A stretch of DNA of 64,000 bases from Mitsuaria sp. 7 (GTDB lineage: Bacteria > Pseudomonadota > Gammaproteobacteria > Burkholderiales > Burkholderiaceae_C). Location: contig NZ_CP011514.1 in assembly GCF_001653795.1 (NCBI RefSeq), forward strand, positions 2,030,976 through 2,094,975, given 5' to 3'. A model generated the notes under the pieces. The model was not told the DNA's origin and ran no database searches. It worked only from the letters and a program-made list of their open reading frames with translations. Position numbers and translations under genes: made by a program. Positions 8,759-17,049 of the stretch are shown here, in pieces (the stretch's first letter is position 1; every line of letters starts with the position of its first letter).

Positions 8759-9619
8759 TCAGAAGCGGTACTGGTAACCCACGAAGACGCGATTCTCCGT
8801 CGAACGGTCGACCAGCGAGCTGTCCTTGATGCCGCTGCCCAGCGACGTGACGCTGAGGTCCAGCAGCATCGCGTGGTGCTGGTTGAACAGGTACATCGTG
8901 CGCAGGCCCACCTCGGCGTTGGTCGTCGACTTGCCCTGGTAGAACGCGCGGCCGGCGCGGACTTCATCCGCGCGCACGCCGTAGTAGTAGTCGACGTACT
9001 TCTTGTCGACCCAGTTCGCGCCCAGGCGCGGCGTCAGCATGAACTGGCCTCCGAGGCGCCAGGTCTTCTCCAGCGTCAGCGCGAATTTCTGGCCCTTGCT
9101 GTTGCCGGAGGCGTCCGCCGTCCATTCGCCGCCGAGGTCGAACATGTCGGTCTTCCACTCGGCCTTGGCGCCCAGCCACACGCCGCCCTTGCGCTCGGCC
9201 ATGCCGTTGAGGATGGGCGCGTCGTCCTGCTTGTAGCCGCCCAGGTCCAGCTTGGCCACCAGGCCGAAGTCGACGCGCTGCGACGGGCTGATGTTCCAGC
9301 TCGGCAGCTTGCCCGTCACCCCCAGCCCGGCGACCTTCACCCAGCGGTTCTCGTAACTGATGATCGGCAGCACCTTGGTCTCGCGGTCGTAGCCCGTGTA
9401 GGCCTTCTGGGAGCTCACGGCGCCGACGCCCAGGCCCCACGACGATTCGCCTTCCTTGCCGCCGGGACCGCCAGGACCACCGGGACCGGCCGCCATCGCG
9501 GACAGCGGCGCCGACACGCAGAGAACGGCGGCGGAAGAGAGGACGGCGCGGGAGAACGGGAAGAACGCGCGCGAGGACGTGCGGGGAGCTTGCGAAAGGA
9601 GTCGTGTCTGCGGTGCCAT
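8759..9619 (-). CDS. MipA/OmpV family outer-membrane protein
   Basis: 286 residues with a long N-region and a signal peptide ending near SAMAAGPGG, followed by a Gly/Pro stretch (GGPGGPGG) and a beta-barrel with alternating aromatics. Family features include SSWGLGVGAV, YTGYDRETKVLPIISYENRW, WVDKKYVDYYYGVR and a C-terminal aromatic (VGYQYRF) for BAM insertion. MipA of E. coli binds murein enzymes, and OmpV-type proteins act as porins or adhesins. It is first in an operon with the sensor kinase and divergent from the RND efflux operon, suggesting an envelope-stress or antimicrobial theme. Confidence 0.92.
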   Translation of the reverse strand: MAPQTRLLSQAPRTSSRAFFPFSRAVLSSAAVLCVSAPLSAMAAGPGGPGGPGGKEGESSWGLGVGAVSSQKAYTGYDRETKVLPIISYENRWVKVAGLGVTGKLPSWNISPSQRVDFGLVAKLDLGGYKQDDAPILNGMAERKGGVWLGAKAEWKTDMFDLGGEWTADASGNSKGQKFALTLEKTWRLGGQFMLTPRLGANWVDKKYVDYYYGVRADEVRAGRAFYQGKSTTNAEVGLRTMYLFNQHHAMLLDLSVTSLGSGIKDSSLVDRSTENRVFVGYQYRF

Positions 9620-9672
9620 GAGAAGTTCCCGAGAGGGGCGGTGATTGGAGCCCGCATGGTCGGTGCCGCAGT

Positions 9673-9702
9673 CTTACTGAGGACTTACCGTACGCCGGTA
9701 AG
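9673..9702. promoter_or_regulatory. Candidate regulator site between mipA-type and efflux operons
   Basis: CTTAC occurs at 9673 and again 11 bp later at 9684, the spacing typical of OmpR/PhoB-type regulators. The second copy is part of an inverted repeat CTTACC-N7-GGTAAG (9684-9702). It lies between divergent start codons at 9619 and 9739 and could control both operons. Confidence 0.45.
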
Positions 9703-9738
9703 GATCCGGAAAGACGGCCGACGGGACAGTCGCGGCCC

Positions 9739-11229
9739 ATGCACCGACGCTCCCTTCCCTTCACCCTCCTGAGCCTGCCGCTTCTGGGCGCCTGCGGCTC
9801 GCTGTCCTCGCCGGCAAGTCCTGACCCCGCGCCGGGCACGGTCCCGGTGCCCGCGCAGTGGCAGGCCCCGCAGCCGCACGGCGGCCAGACGACGGACCTG
9901 CGCCGCTGGTGGTCGCAGTTCGACGATCCGCTGCTCGCGACGCTGGTCACCGACGCGCAGGACGCGAGCCCGACCGTCGCCACCGCCGCCGCCAACATCG
10001 CCGACGCCCGCGCCGCGCGTCAGGCGGGCGAGGCCGCGCTGCTGCCCACCGTCGACCTCGGCGCGAGCGCCTCCCGCGCCCGGCCCGAACCCGGCGCCCC
10101 GCTCGTCAAGTCGGCGTCCGCCAGCCTGCAGCTGCAGTGGGAGCTGGACGTCTTCGGCGCCAACCGCGCCGGGGCCCAGGCGGCGCAGGCGCGATTCGCG
10201 TCGTCGCAAGCGGCGTGGCACGGCGCGCGGGTCTCCGTCGCCGCCGAGGTCGCCGGCGCCTACGCCGACCTGCGCGCCTGCGAGGCCCAGGCCCATCAGC
10301 TCGACCAGGACGCGGCCTCGCGCCTGCGCCTCGCGCAGCTGACCGTCCAGGCGACGCAGGCCGGCGCGCGCTCGCCGGCCGCGGCCGCGCTCGCCCAGGC
10401 CAGCGCGGCGGAAGGCCGGGTCGCGCTGATGCGGCAGCTGACGAATTGCGACCTGCTGGTGAAGTCGCTGGTCGCGCTGACCGCCCGCGAGGAGACCGCC
10501 CTGCGCGCCGAACTGGCCACCCGCGCCACCCGGTTTCCGCAACCGCGCGAGTTCAGCGTGACCTCGCTGCCGGCCGAGGTGCTCGCGCAGCGTCCCGACA
10601 TCCAGGCGGCGGAACGCGATGTCGCCGCCGCCGGCGCCGATGCGACGCAGGCCGCCGCGCGGCGATGGCCGCGCATCACGCTCGCGGGCAACCTGGGCGC
10701 CGCGCGATCCAGCAGCGCGGGCCTCTCGACCGATGGCACTGTGTGGTCCGTGGGGCCGGTGGCCATCACCTTCCCGCTCTTCGACGGCGGCACGCGCCGC
10801 GCCAACGCCGAGGCCGCGCGGGAGCGCCACGGCGCCGCGATCCGCGTCTACGCGGCCCGGCTGCGCACCGCCGTGCAGGAGGTCGAAAGCGCCCTCGTCA
10901 CGCTGCAGAGCACCGCGCTGCGGCAGGAGGACGCCGCGACCGCGGCGCTCGGCTACGAGCGCTCCTACCGCGCCACCGCCGCCAGCTACGAGGCCGGCGC
11001 GTCCAGCCTGTTCGAGGTCGAGGACGCGCGCCGCTCGCTGCTGTCCTCGCAGAGCACGCTGAACGAGCTGCGCCACGAGCGGCTGCTCGCCTGGATCTCG
11101 CTGTATCGCGCCGTCGGCGGCGGCTGGGCCTCGCCCGCGCCGGACGACGGCGCGGCAACGCCCCGCCGGCCGGCGCCCGAGACGACGGCTTCCGCCTCCC
11201 CCTTCCCCTCCGACCTGCTCCGCCCATGA
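9739..11229 (+). CDS. RND efflux outer-membrane channel lipoprotein (NodT/OprM family)
   Basis: 496 residues. A lipoprotein signal (LLSLPLLGAC, Cys19) is followed by duplicated OEP/TolC domains: WWSQFDDPLL near the start, ELDVFGANRAG in the first half, and LPAEVLAQRPDIQAAERDVAAAGADATQA with WSVGPVAITFPLFDGG in the second. It forms the trimeric channel that lets the pump export across the outer membrane. It is the first gene of a three-gene operon; its stop overlaps the start of the fusion-protein gene as ATGA. Unusually, the channel precedes the adaptor and pump. Confidence 0.95.
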   Translation: MHRRSLPFTLLSLPLLGACGSLSSPASPDPAPGTVPVPAQWQAPQPHGGQTTDLRRWWSQFDDPLLATLVTDAQDASPTVATAAANIADARAARQAGEAALLPTVDLGASASRARPEPGAPLVKSASASLQLQWELDVFGANRAGAQAAQARFASSQAAWHGARVSVAAEVAGAYADLRACEAQAHQLDQDAASRLRLAQLTVQATQAGARSPAAAALAQASAAEGRVALMRQLTNCDLLVKSLVALTAREETALRAELATRATRFPQPREFSVTSLPAEVLAQRPDIQAAERDVAAAGADATQAAARRWPRITLAGNLGAARSSSAGLSTDGTVWSVGPVAITFPLFDGGTRRANAEAARERHGAAIRVYAARLRTAVQEVESALVTLQSTALRQEDAATAALGYERSYRATAASYEAGASSLFEVEDARRSLLSSQSTLNELRHERLLAWISLYRAVGGGWASPAPDDGAATPRRPAPETTASASPFPSDLLRP

Positions 11230-12338
11230 TGACTCCCTCCCTCAAGCTCACCCTGACCGTGGCGGGCGCGGCCCTGCTCTGCGCCGCCCTCGCCGTCAAG
11301 TTCGTCGGGACGTCCGCCGCGGCCAGCGATCCCGCCGCCGCGCACAAGGAGACGCCCGCGCTCGCGGTCGCCGTCGCGCGGCTGCGACCCGCGACGCTCC
11401 CGATCCGCCTGTCCGCCAACGGCAACGTGACGGCCTGGCAGGAGGCGCTGATCGGCTCCGAGGCCAGCGGCCTGCGCCTCACCGAGGTGACGGTGAACGT
11501 CGGCGACGAAGTCCGTCGCGGCCAGGTCCTGGCGACCTTCTCCGCCGACACGGTGAACGCCGAACTCGCGCAGCGTCGCGCGGAAGTCGCGCAGGCGGCC
11601 GTGGCGCTCAGCGAAGCCTCGGCCAATGCGCAGCGCGCGCAGGCGCTGCAGGAAAGCGGCGCGATGTCGACGCAGCAGATCCAGCAGTACGACGCCGCCG
11701 CGCGGTCCGCGAAGGCGAAGCTCGACGCCGCGCGCGCCATCGAGGAGAGCCAGGCGCTGAAGCTCAAGCACACCCGGGTGCTCGCGCCCGACGACGGCGT
11801 CATCTCCGCCCGCGCGGCGACGGTGGGATCGGTGGTGCCGGCCGGCCAGGAGCTGTTCCGCATGATCCGCGGCGGCCGCGTCGAATGGCGCGCGGAGATC
11901 GCCGCGCCCGACCTCGCCCACCTCAAGCCGGGGCAACGCGTGCGCGTCACGCTGGTCAACGGCGACGCGGTCGACGGCCGCGTGCGCATGATCGCGCCGT
12001 CGGTCGACACGCTCACGCGCAACGGCCTGGTGTATGTCGACCTGCCGCGCCATCCCGCAGCGCGCGCCGGCACCTACGCGCACGGCGACTTCGACCTGGG
12101 CAGCAGCGCCGCGATGGTCCTGCCGCGCAGCGCCGTGCAGATGCGCGACGGCCTGCACCAGGTGATGCGGATCGACGCCAAGGACCGGGTCACCCAGGCC
12201 CGCGTGAAGGTTGGCCGCCAGTCCGGCGACCTGATGGAGATCCTCGACGGACTCGATCGCACCGATCGCGTCGTCGCCTCGGGCGGCGCCTTCCTGGGCG
12301 ACAACGACCTGGTCCGCGTGGTGGAAGGGACCAAATGA
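11226..12338 (+). CDS. RND efflux periplasmic adaptor (membrane fusion protein)
   Basis: 370 residues with an N-terminal hydrophobic anchor or signal at about 8-32. It has a biotinyl-lipoyl-like half (GSEASGLRLTEVTVNVGDEVRRGQVLA), an alpha-hairpin (about 115-185, Ala/Gln-rich), the second lipoyl half (VLAPDDGVISARAATVGSVV) and a beta-barrel/membrane-proximal end. It bridges pump and outer-membrane channel. The ATG at 11226 overlaps the channel stop; its own stop overlaps the pump start as ATGA. A much longer open frame runs upstream but is a shadow of the channel gene. Confidence 0.95.
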   Translation: MMTPSLKLTLTVAGAALLCAALAVKFVGTSAAASDPAAAHKETPALAVAVARLRPATLPIRLSANGNVTAWQEALIGSEASGLRLTEVTVNVGDEVRRGQVLATFSADTVNAELAQRRAEVAQAAVALSEASANAQRAQALQESGAMSTQQIQQYDAAARSAKAKLDAARAIEESQALKLKHTRVLAPDDGVISARAATVGSVVPAGQELFRMIRGGRVEWRAEIAAPDLAHLKPGQRVRVTLVNGDAVDGRVRMIAPSVDTLTRNGLVYVDLPRHPAARAGTYAHGDFDLGSSAAMVLPRSAVQMRDGLHQVMRIDAKDRVTQARVKVGRQSGDLMEILDGLDRTDRVVASGGAFLGDNDLVRVVEGTK

Positions 12339-15300
12339 ACATCAATGTCTCCTCGTGGTCGATCCGAAATCCTTCGCCCGCGATCCTGCTCTTCGTCCTG
12401 CTGACCGTGCTCGGCCTGATGGCCTTCTCCGCGCTGTCGGTGCAGAACTTCCCCGACATCGACGTGCCGCGCGTCTCGGTCTCCGCCTCGCTGCCCGGCG
12501 CCTCGCCGTCGCAGATGGAGACGGAGGTCGCGCGCAAGATCGAGAACTCGCTGGCGACAGTCCAGGGCGTCAAGCACATGAACACGACGCTGACCGACGG
12601 CGCCGCCGACATCGCGATCGAGTTCCGCCTGGAGAAGCCCACGGACCAGGCGATCGACGACGTCCGCGACGCGGTGGCGCGGGTGCGCGCCGACCTCCCG
12701 GCAGACCTGCGCGATCCGGTCATCAAGAAGGTCGAGATCGTCGGCTCGGCGATCCTGACCTTCACCGTGGGCTCGCCGCGGCAGGACCTCGAGGCGGTGT
12801 CCTGGTACATCGACAACGAGGTGAGCCGGGCGCTGCTCGCCGTGCCCGGCGTCGGCGCGGTCAACCGCGTCGGCGGCATCGAGCGCGAAGTGCGCGTGGA
12901 ACTCGACCCGCGCCGCCTGCTTGCGCTGAACACGACGGCGGCGGAGATCTCGCGCCAGCTGCGCGAGGTGCAGCAGGAAGCCTCGGGCGGCCGTGTCGAC
13001 CTGGGCGGCATCGAGCAGTCCGTGCGCACCATCGCGACGGTGCAGACGGCCGAGGACATCGCCGCCATCGAGCTGTCCTTGACCGACGGCCGCCGCATCC
13101 GCATCGGCCAGGTCGCCACGGTGACCGACACCGCCGCGGAGCCCCGCGCCGCCGCCTTGCTCGACGGCTCGCCGGTCGTGGGCTTCGAGATCGTCCGCGC
13201 GCGCGGCTTCGGCGAGTTGGACGTGGCCGAGGGCGTGCGGCGCGCTGTCGCCGGCCTGCAGAAGCGCCGGCCGGACCTGCGCTTCGTCGAGGCGGTCGAC
13301 TTCACCGGCGAGATCGTCGAGAACTACGACGGCTCGATGCGCCTGCTGGTCGAGGGCGCGGCGCTCGCCGTGCTGGTGGTGTTCCTGTTCCTGCGGGACT
13401 GGCGCGCGACCTTCGTCGCCGCGGTCGCGCTGCCGATGTCGGTGATCCCGACCTTCGCGCTGATGCACTGGATGGGCTTCACGCTGAACACGGTGACGCT
13501 GCTGTCGCTATCGCTGGTGGTGGGTGTGCTGGTCGACGACGCCATCGTCGAGATCGAGAACATCGAGCGCCACCTGCTGATGGGCAAGTCCGCGTACGAG
13601 GCGGCCATGGAAGCCGCGGACGAGATCGGCCTGGCCGTGATCGCGACCACCTTCACGCTGGTCGCCGTGTTCCTGCCGACGGCCTTCATGAGCGGCACGG
13701 TCGGCAAGTTCTTCGTCCAGTTCGGCTGGACGGCGGCGGGCGCGGTGCTGTTCTCGCTGGTGGTGGCGCGGCTGCTGACGCCGATGATGGCGGCCTACCT
13801 GCTGCGTGCGCCCAGACAAGCGGACAAGGATGGCCTCAAAGACGGACACAAGGACGGGCACGAGGACGGACATAAGGACGGGCACAAGGATGGGCACAAG
13901 GATGGGCACAAGGCCGAGCCGCGCTGGGTTCGCGTGTACCTCGGCGGGGCGCGCTGGTGCCTGCGCCATCGCGCGATCACGGTCGGTGTGGCGACGGCGT
14001 TCTTCCTGGGCGGCATCGGCCTGGCCTTCCTGCTGCCGACCACCTTCATCCCGCCGGACGACGGCGTGAAGACGCAGGTCACGCTGACGCTGCCGCCGGG
14101 CAGCAAGCTGCCCGCGACGATGGCGATGGCCGAGCGCGCCCGCGTGCTCCTGGCCAAGCATCGCCACGTGCATGGCGTGTTCACGGTGATCGGGGTCGCG
14201 GGTTCCGGCGGCAGCGGTCCGGGGGGCGATGATGGCGGTGCCGCCAACGTGCGCACGGCCGTGCTGACCTTGCAGCTCACGCACCGGTCGGACCGCGAGG
14301 ACGGCCTCAAGCAGCAGCAGATCGAGGCGCAGCTGCGCGAGCGCCTGGCCGTGCTGCCCGGCGTGCGCGTGAAGGTGGGCGAAGGCGGCTCCGGCGCCGA
14401 CTACCAGCTGACGCTGGCCGGCGACGACGCCGAACGGCTGGAGCGCCACGCCGCGCAGGTCGAACGCGAGCTGCGCACCCTGTCCGGCGTCGGCGCGGTC
14501 AGCTCGACGGCCAGTGTCTCGCGGCCGGAGCTGCGCGTGCGGCCCGACTTCGCACGGGCGGGCGACCTCGGCGTGACCTCGGCGGCCATCGCCGAGACCC
14601 TGCGGGTGGCGACGATGGGCGACTACGCGCAGTCGCTCGCCAAGCTGAACCTGAGCGAACGGCAGGTGCCGGTGATGGTGCGCCTGAGCGACGCCGCCCG
14701 CGAGGACCTGGACACCATCCGCCGTCTGCCGGTGCCCGGCGCGCGCGGCCCGGTGCCCTTGGAGCATGTCGCCGCGCTGGACTTCGGCAGCGGTCCGTCG
14801 GAGATCCAGCGGCAGGACCGGCAGCGCACGATCACCCTCAGTGTCGAGGCCAACGGACGTCCGCTCGGCGACATCGAGAACGAGGTGCTGGCGCTGCCGG
14901 CGCTCAAGCAGCTGCCGCGCGGCATCACGCTGGGCGCGCTAGGCGACGCGGAGGACATGGACGAGATGGCGTCCGGTTTCGGCATGGCGATGCTGACGGG
15001 CGTGCTCTGCATCTACATGGTGCTGGCGCTGCTGCTGAACAACTTCGTCCAGCCGCTGACCATCCTGATCGCGCTGGTGCTGTCGGTGCCGGGGGCGATG
15101 CTGGCGCTGTTCCTGGCCGGCTCCACGCTGTCGATGCCGTCGATGATCGGGCTGATCATGCTGATGGGCGTGGCGACGAAGAACTCCATCCTGCTGATCG
15201 ACTACATCGTCATCGCGCGCCGAGATCACGGCCTGGGCCGCATGGAGGCGATCGTCGACGCCTGCCGCAAGCGCGCGCGGCCCATCGTCATGACGACGAT

Positions 15301-15556
15301 CGCGATGGGCGCGGGGATGCTGCCCGTGGCGCTGGGCTATGTGGGCGATCCCAGCTTCCGGTCGCCGATGGCCATCGTCGTCATCGGCGGGCTGATCACG
15401 TCCACCTTCCTGAGCCTGCTGGTCATCCCGGTCGTCTACAGCTTGGTGGACGACGTCATCGAGCGCATCAAGCGCGTCAAGCGGATCAAGCTTGACGGCA
15501 GGACCGCCTCCGACACGGTCGACGAACTCAGGTCAGCAGTCCGCCGTCCACCGTGA
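12335..15556 (+). CDS. RND multidrug efflux pump (AcrB/HAE-1 type)
   Basis: 1073 residues with twelve expected membrane helices. The start reads SIRNPSPAILLFVLLTVLG; the proton-relay helix holds the double Asp (GVLVDDAIVEIENIERH), and the late motif GVATKNSILLIDYIV is standard. It exports hydrophobic drugs or metabolites using the proton gradient. The cytosolic loop between the two halves (residues about 498-525) contains seven tandem Lys-Asp-Gly-His-type units, unusual for the family. It overlaps the adaptor stop, and its own end overlaps the convergent SDR gene by 29 bp. Substrate unknown. Confidence 0.95.
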   Translation: MNINVSSWSIRNPSPAILLFVLLTVLGLMAFSALSVQNFPDIDVPRVSVSASLPGASPSQMETEVARKIENSLATVQGVKHMNTTLTDGAADIAIEFRLEKPTDQAIDDVRDAVARVRADLPADLRDPVIKKVEIVGSAILTFTVGSPRQDLEAVSWYIDNEVSRALLAVPGVGAVNRVGGIEREVRVELDPRRLLALNTTAAEISRQLREVQQEASGGRVDLGGIEQSVRTIATVQTAEDIAAIELSLTDGRRIRIGQVATVTDTAAEPRAAALLDGSPVVGFEIVRARGFGELDVAEGVRRAVAGLQKRRPDLRFVEAVDFTGEIVENYDGSMRLLVEGAALAVLVVFLFLRDWRATFVAAVALPMSVIPTFALMHWMGFTLNTVTLLSLSLVVGVLVDDAIVEIENIERHLLMGKSAYEAAMEAADEIGLAVIATTFTLVAVFLPTAFMSGTVGKFFVQFGWTAAGAVLFSLVVARLLTPMMAAYLLRAPRQADKDGLKDGHKDGHEDGHKDGHKDGHKDGHKAEPRWVRVYLGGARWCLRHRAITVGVATAFFLGGIGLAFLLPTTFIPPDDGVKTQVTLTLPPGSKLPATMAMAERARVLLAKHRHVHGVFTVIGVAGSGGSGPGGDDGGAANVRTAVLTLQLTHRSDREDGLKQQQIEAQLRERLAVLPGVRVKVGEGGSGADYQLTLAGDDAERLERHAAQVERELRTLSGVGAVSSTASVSRPELRVRPDFARAGDLGVTSAAIAETLRVATMGDYAQSLAKLNLSERQVPVMVRLSDAAREDLDTIRRLPVPGARGPVPLEHVAALDFGSGPSEIQRQDRQRTITLSVEANGRPLGDIENEVLALPALKQLPRGITLGALGDAEDMDEMASGFGMAMLTGVLCIYMVLALLLNNFVQPLTILIALVLSVPGAMLALFLAGSTLSMPSMIGLIMLMGVATKNSILLIDYIVIARRDHGLGRMEAIVDACRKRARPIVMTTIAMGAGMLPVALGYVGDPSFRSPMAIVVIGGLITSTFLSLLVIPVVYSLVDDVIERIKRVKRIKLDGRTASDTVDELRSAVRRPP
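13826..13909 (+). repeat. Seven 12-bp units coding a (K/E)DG(H/L) repeat in the RND pump
   Basis: Seven in-frame 12-bp units encode KDGL, KDGH, KDGH, EDGH and three more KDGH, giving six His and seven Asp in 28 residues of the central cytosolic loop. Third-position changes (GAC/GAT, GGA/GGG, CAC/CAT) show the array is not brand new, but the last three units are nearly identical. Confidence 0.9.
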
Positions 15557-16268
15557 TGATCGTGCCGGTGACATGTCTTGCCCCCGGGCTCGCGAGGAAG
15601 GTCACCGCCGCGGCGATATCCGCCGGCGCGGCGAAGCGCCCCAGCGGCGTGAGGCCGCGCTGGTAGTCCGCGCTCTCGCCGTTGGCGGGATTCATGTCGG
15701 TGTCGGTCGAGCCCGGTTGCACGAGGTTGGCGGTGATGTCCTTGGGGCCCAGCTCCTGCGCCAGTCCTCGGTTGAACGACTGCAGCGCCGACTTGGTCAT
15801 GTAGTAGACCGTGCCCGGCGATCCGACGATGCGGTCCGCCCCGGCCGAGCCGATGGTGATCACGCGGCCGCCCACACCGAGGTGCGGAATCGCCGCCTGC
15901 GTCGCCAGCACGGGCCCGCGGACGTTGACCGCGAGCAGCGCATCGATGTCCTCCACGCCGATGTCCGCGATCGCGCTGTACCGCGCGATGCCGGCGTTGT
16001 TGACGAGGATGTCCAGCCCACCCAGGGCCCCGACGGCCTCGTCGACCGAGCGCTTGATGGCGGCGGGATCCGCGCTGTCGGCCTGGATGGCCACGGCGCG
16101 GCGGCCGAGCTGCTCGATGGATGCCACGACCGCCTGGGCCCGCTCGGGCGAGTTCTGATAGGTCAGCGCGACATCCGCGCCGTCTTCCGCCAGCGCGACG
16201 GCGATGGCCGCTCCGATGCCGCGGGAACCGCCGGTGACCAGGGCGCGTTTTCCAGTGAGGGTGCTCAT
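15528..16268 (-). CDS. SDR family NAD(P)-dependent oxidoreductase
   Basis: 246 residues, classical short-chain dehydrogenase. The Rossmann motif TGGSRGIG (12-19), NNAG (90-93), catalytic S141, Y155 and K159 (YxxxK) and the PGSTDTD segment are present, close to FabG-like enzymes. It reduces or oxidises an unidentified carbonyl or alcohol. The start is the ATG at 16268, with AAGGA at proper spacing; an in-frame upstream extension lies within an operator. It is divergent from the TetR gene, which very likely represses it. Confidence 0.92.
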   Translation of the reverse strand: MSTLTGKRALVTGGSRGIGAAIAVALAEDGADVALTYQNSPERAQAVVASIEQLGRRAVAIQADSADPAAIKRSVDEAVGALGGLDILVNNAGIARYSAIADIGVEDIDALLAVNVRGPVLATQAAIPHLGVGGRVITIGSAGADRIVGSPGTVYYMTKSALQSFNRGLAQELGPKDITANLVQPGSTDTDMNPANGESADYQRGLTPLGRFAAPADIAAAVTFLASPGARHVTGTIITVDGGLLT

Positions 16269-16281
16269 GATTCGTCCTTTA

Positions 16282-16302
16282 TGCAGTGATCGATGCATTA
16301 AT
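16282..16302 (+). promoter_or_regulatory. TetR-type operator, copy 1 (SDR side)
   Basis: This 21-bp segment begins TGCAGTGATCGAT. It recurs in opposite orientation at 16334-16354 with 19 of 21 identities, including a perfect 13-bp core. It sits just upstream of the SDR ribosome site, so binding there would block SDR transcription. Confidence 0.65.
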
Positions 16303-16333
16303 CGTAGAATGGTGGCAACGATGGGGTCAAGCT

Positions 16334-16354
16334 ATTTATGAATCGATCACTGCA
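16334..16354 (-). promoter_or_regulatory. TetR-type operator, copy 2 (overlaps tetR start)
   Basis: Inverted copy of the element at 16282, ending ATCGATCACTGCA. It spans the TetR start codon (16338) and the first codons, fitting autorepression. The peptides at the two ends (MNRSLQK for TetR and the extended SDR frame) look alike only because of this repeat. Confidence 0.65.
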
Positions 16355-17045
16355 AAAAGAGATTCCGGGGCCGGTTGAGCCCGTGAGCGCCGCGCCGCGC
16401 AGCCGCGGGCGGCCACGTGCATTCGACCGCGAGGACGCCTTGATGAAGGCCATGAAGCTCTTCTGGGTCAAGGGCTATGAGGCGACGTCGATCGCCGATC
16501 TGACGGCGGTGCTGGGCATCGGCTCGACCAGCCTGTATGCCGCTTTCGGCTCGAAGGACGACCTGTATGCGGAGACGCTCCGGCTGTACGCCGCCACCTT
16601 CGAGGACCTCGTCCTGGGCCGCTTCCGCGAGGCGGCCACGGCGCGCGACGCGGCGTTCGCCTATCTGTGGGACTCGGCGGCCGCGATGACGGGATCGGAC
16701 TTCGATCTCCCCCACGGCTGCCTGGTCACGCTGGGCGTGGTCGGCAGCGAGGGCCATGAGGAACTCGCCGACCTGATGAAGAGCGCCCGGGGCGGCGCGT
16801 TCGAGGTGCTCTCCGCGCGCCTGGCGCAGGCGGTCGCCGACGGCGAGCTGCCGGCCTCCCTCGACATCGTCCACCTCGCGAGGTACTTGCAGACCGTGCA
16901 GAGCGGGATGTCGATCCGCGCGCGCGACGGCGCCGAACGGACCGAACTCCAGACCGTGGCGGAGATCGCCATGGCCGGCTGGGATGGCATCGTGGGCGGG
17001 TCGCACAAGAAGGCCAAGGACGGCGCACGCGTGAAGCGCCGGTGA
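16338..17045 (+). CDS. TetR/AcrR family repressor
   Basis: 235 residues. After a 25-residue Pro/Arg-rich tail comes the TetR helix-turn-helix (GRPRAFDREDALMKAMKLFWVKGYEATSIADLTAVLGIGSTSLYAAFGSKDDLYAETL). The ligand domain contains DLPHGCLVT, a Cys-containing motif seen in TetR regulators that sense electrophiles or are paired with oxidoreductases. It is divergent from the SDR gene, with two inverted operators between them, so it is the likely repressor of both. The inducer is not predictable. It ends 4 bp before the convergent kinase gene. Confidence 0.93.
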   Translation: MNRSLQKEIPGPVEPVSAAPRSRGRPRAFDREDALMKAMKLFWVKGYEATSIADLTAVLGIGSTSLYAAFGSKDDLYAETLRLYAATFEDLVLGRFREAATARDAAFAYLWDSAAAMTGSDFDLPHGCLVTLGVVGSEGHEELADLMKSARGGAFEVLSARLAQAVADGELPASLDIVHLARYLQTVQSGMSIRARDGAERTELQTVAEIAMAGWDGIVGGSHKKAKDGARVKRR

Positions 17046-17049
17046 GGCT

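Noticed and set aside
11885..12334. Upstream extension of the RND pump frame
   Set aside because: The added residues are the adaptor gene read in another frame; the ATG at 12335 overlaps the adaptor stop as ATGA and begins the true pump N-terminus.
13806..14310. Thr/Arg or Pro/Ser repeat frames across the KDGH repeat
   Set aside because: Out-of-frame readings of the same 12-bp repeat; the pump frame continues with correct transmembrane sequence on both sides.
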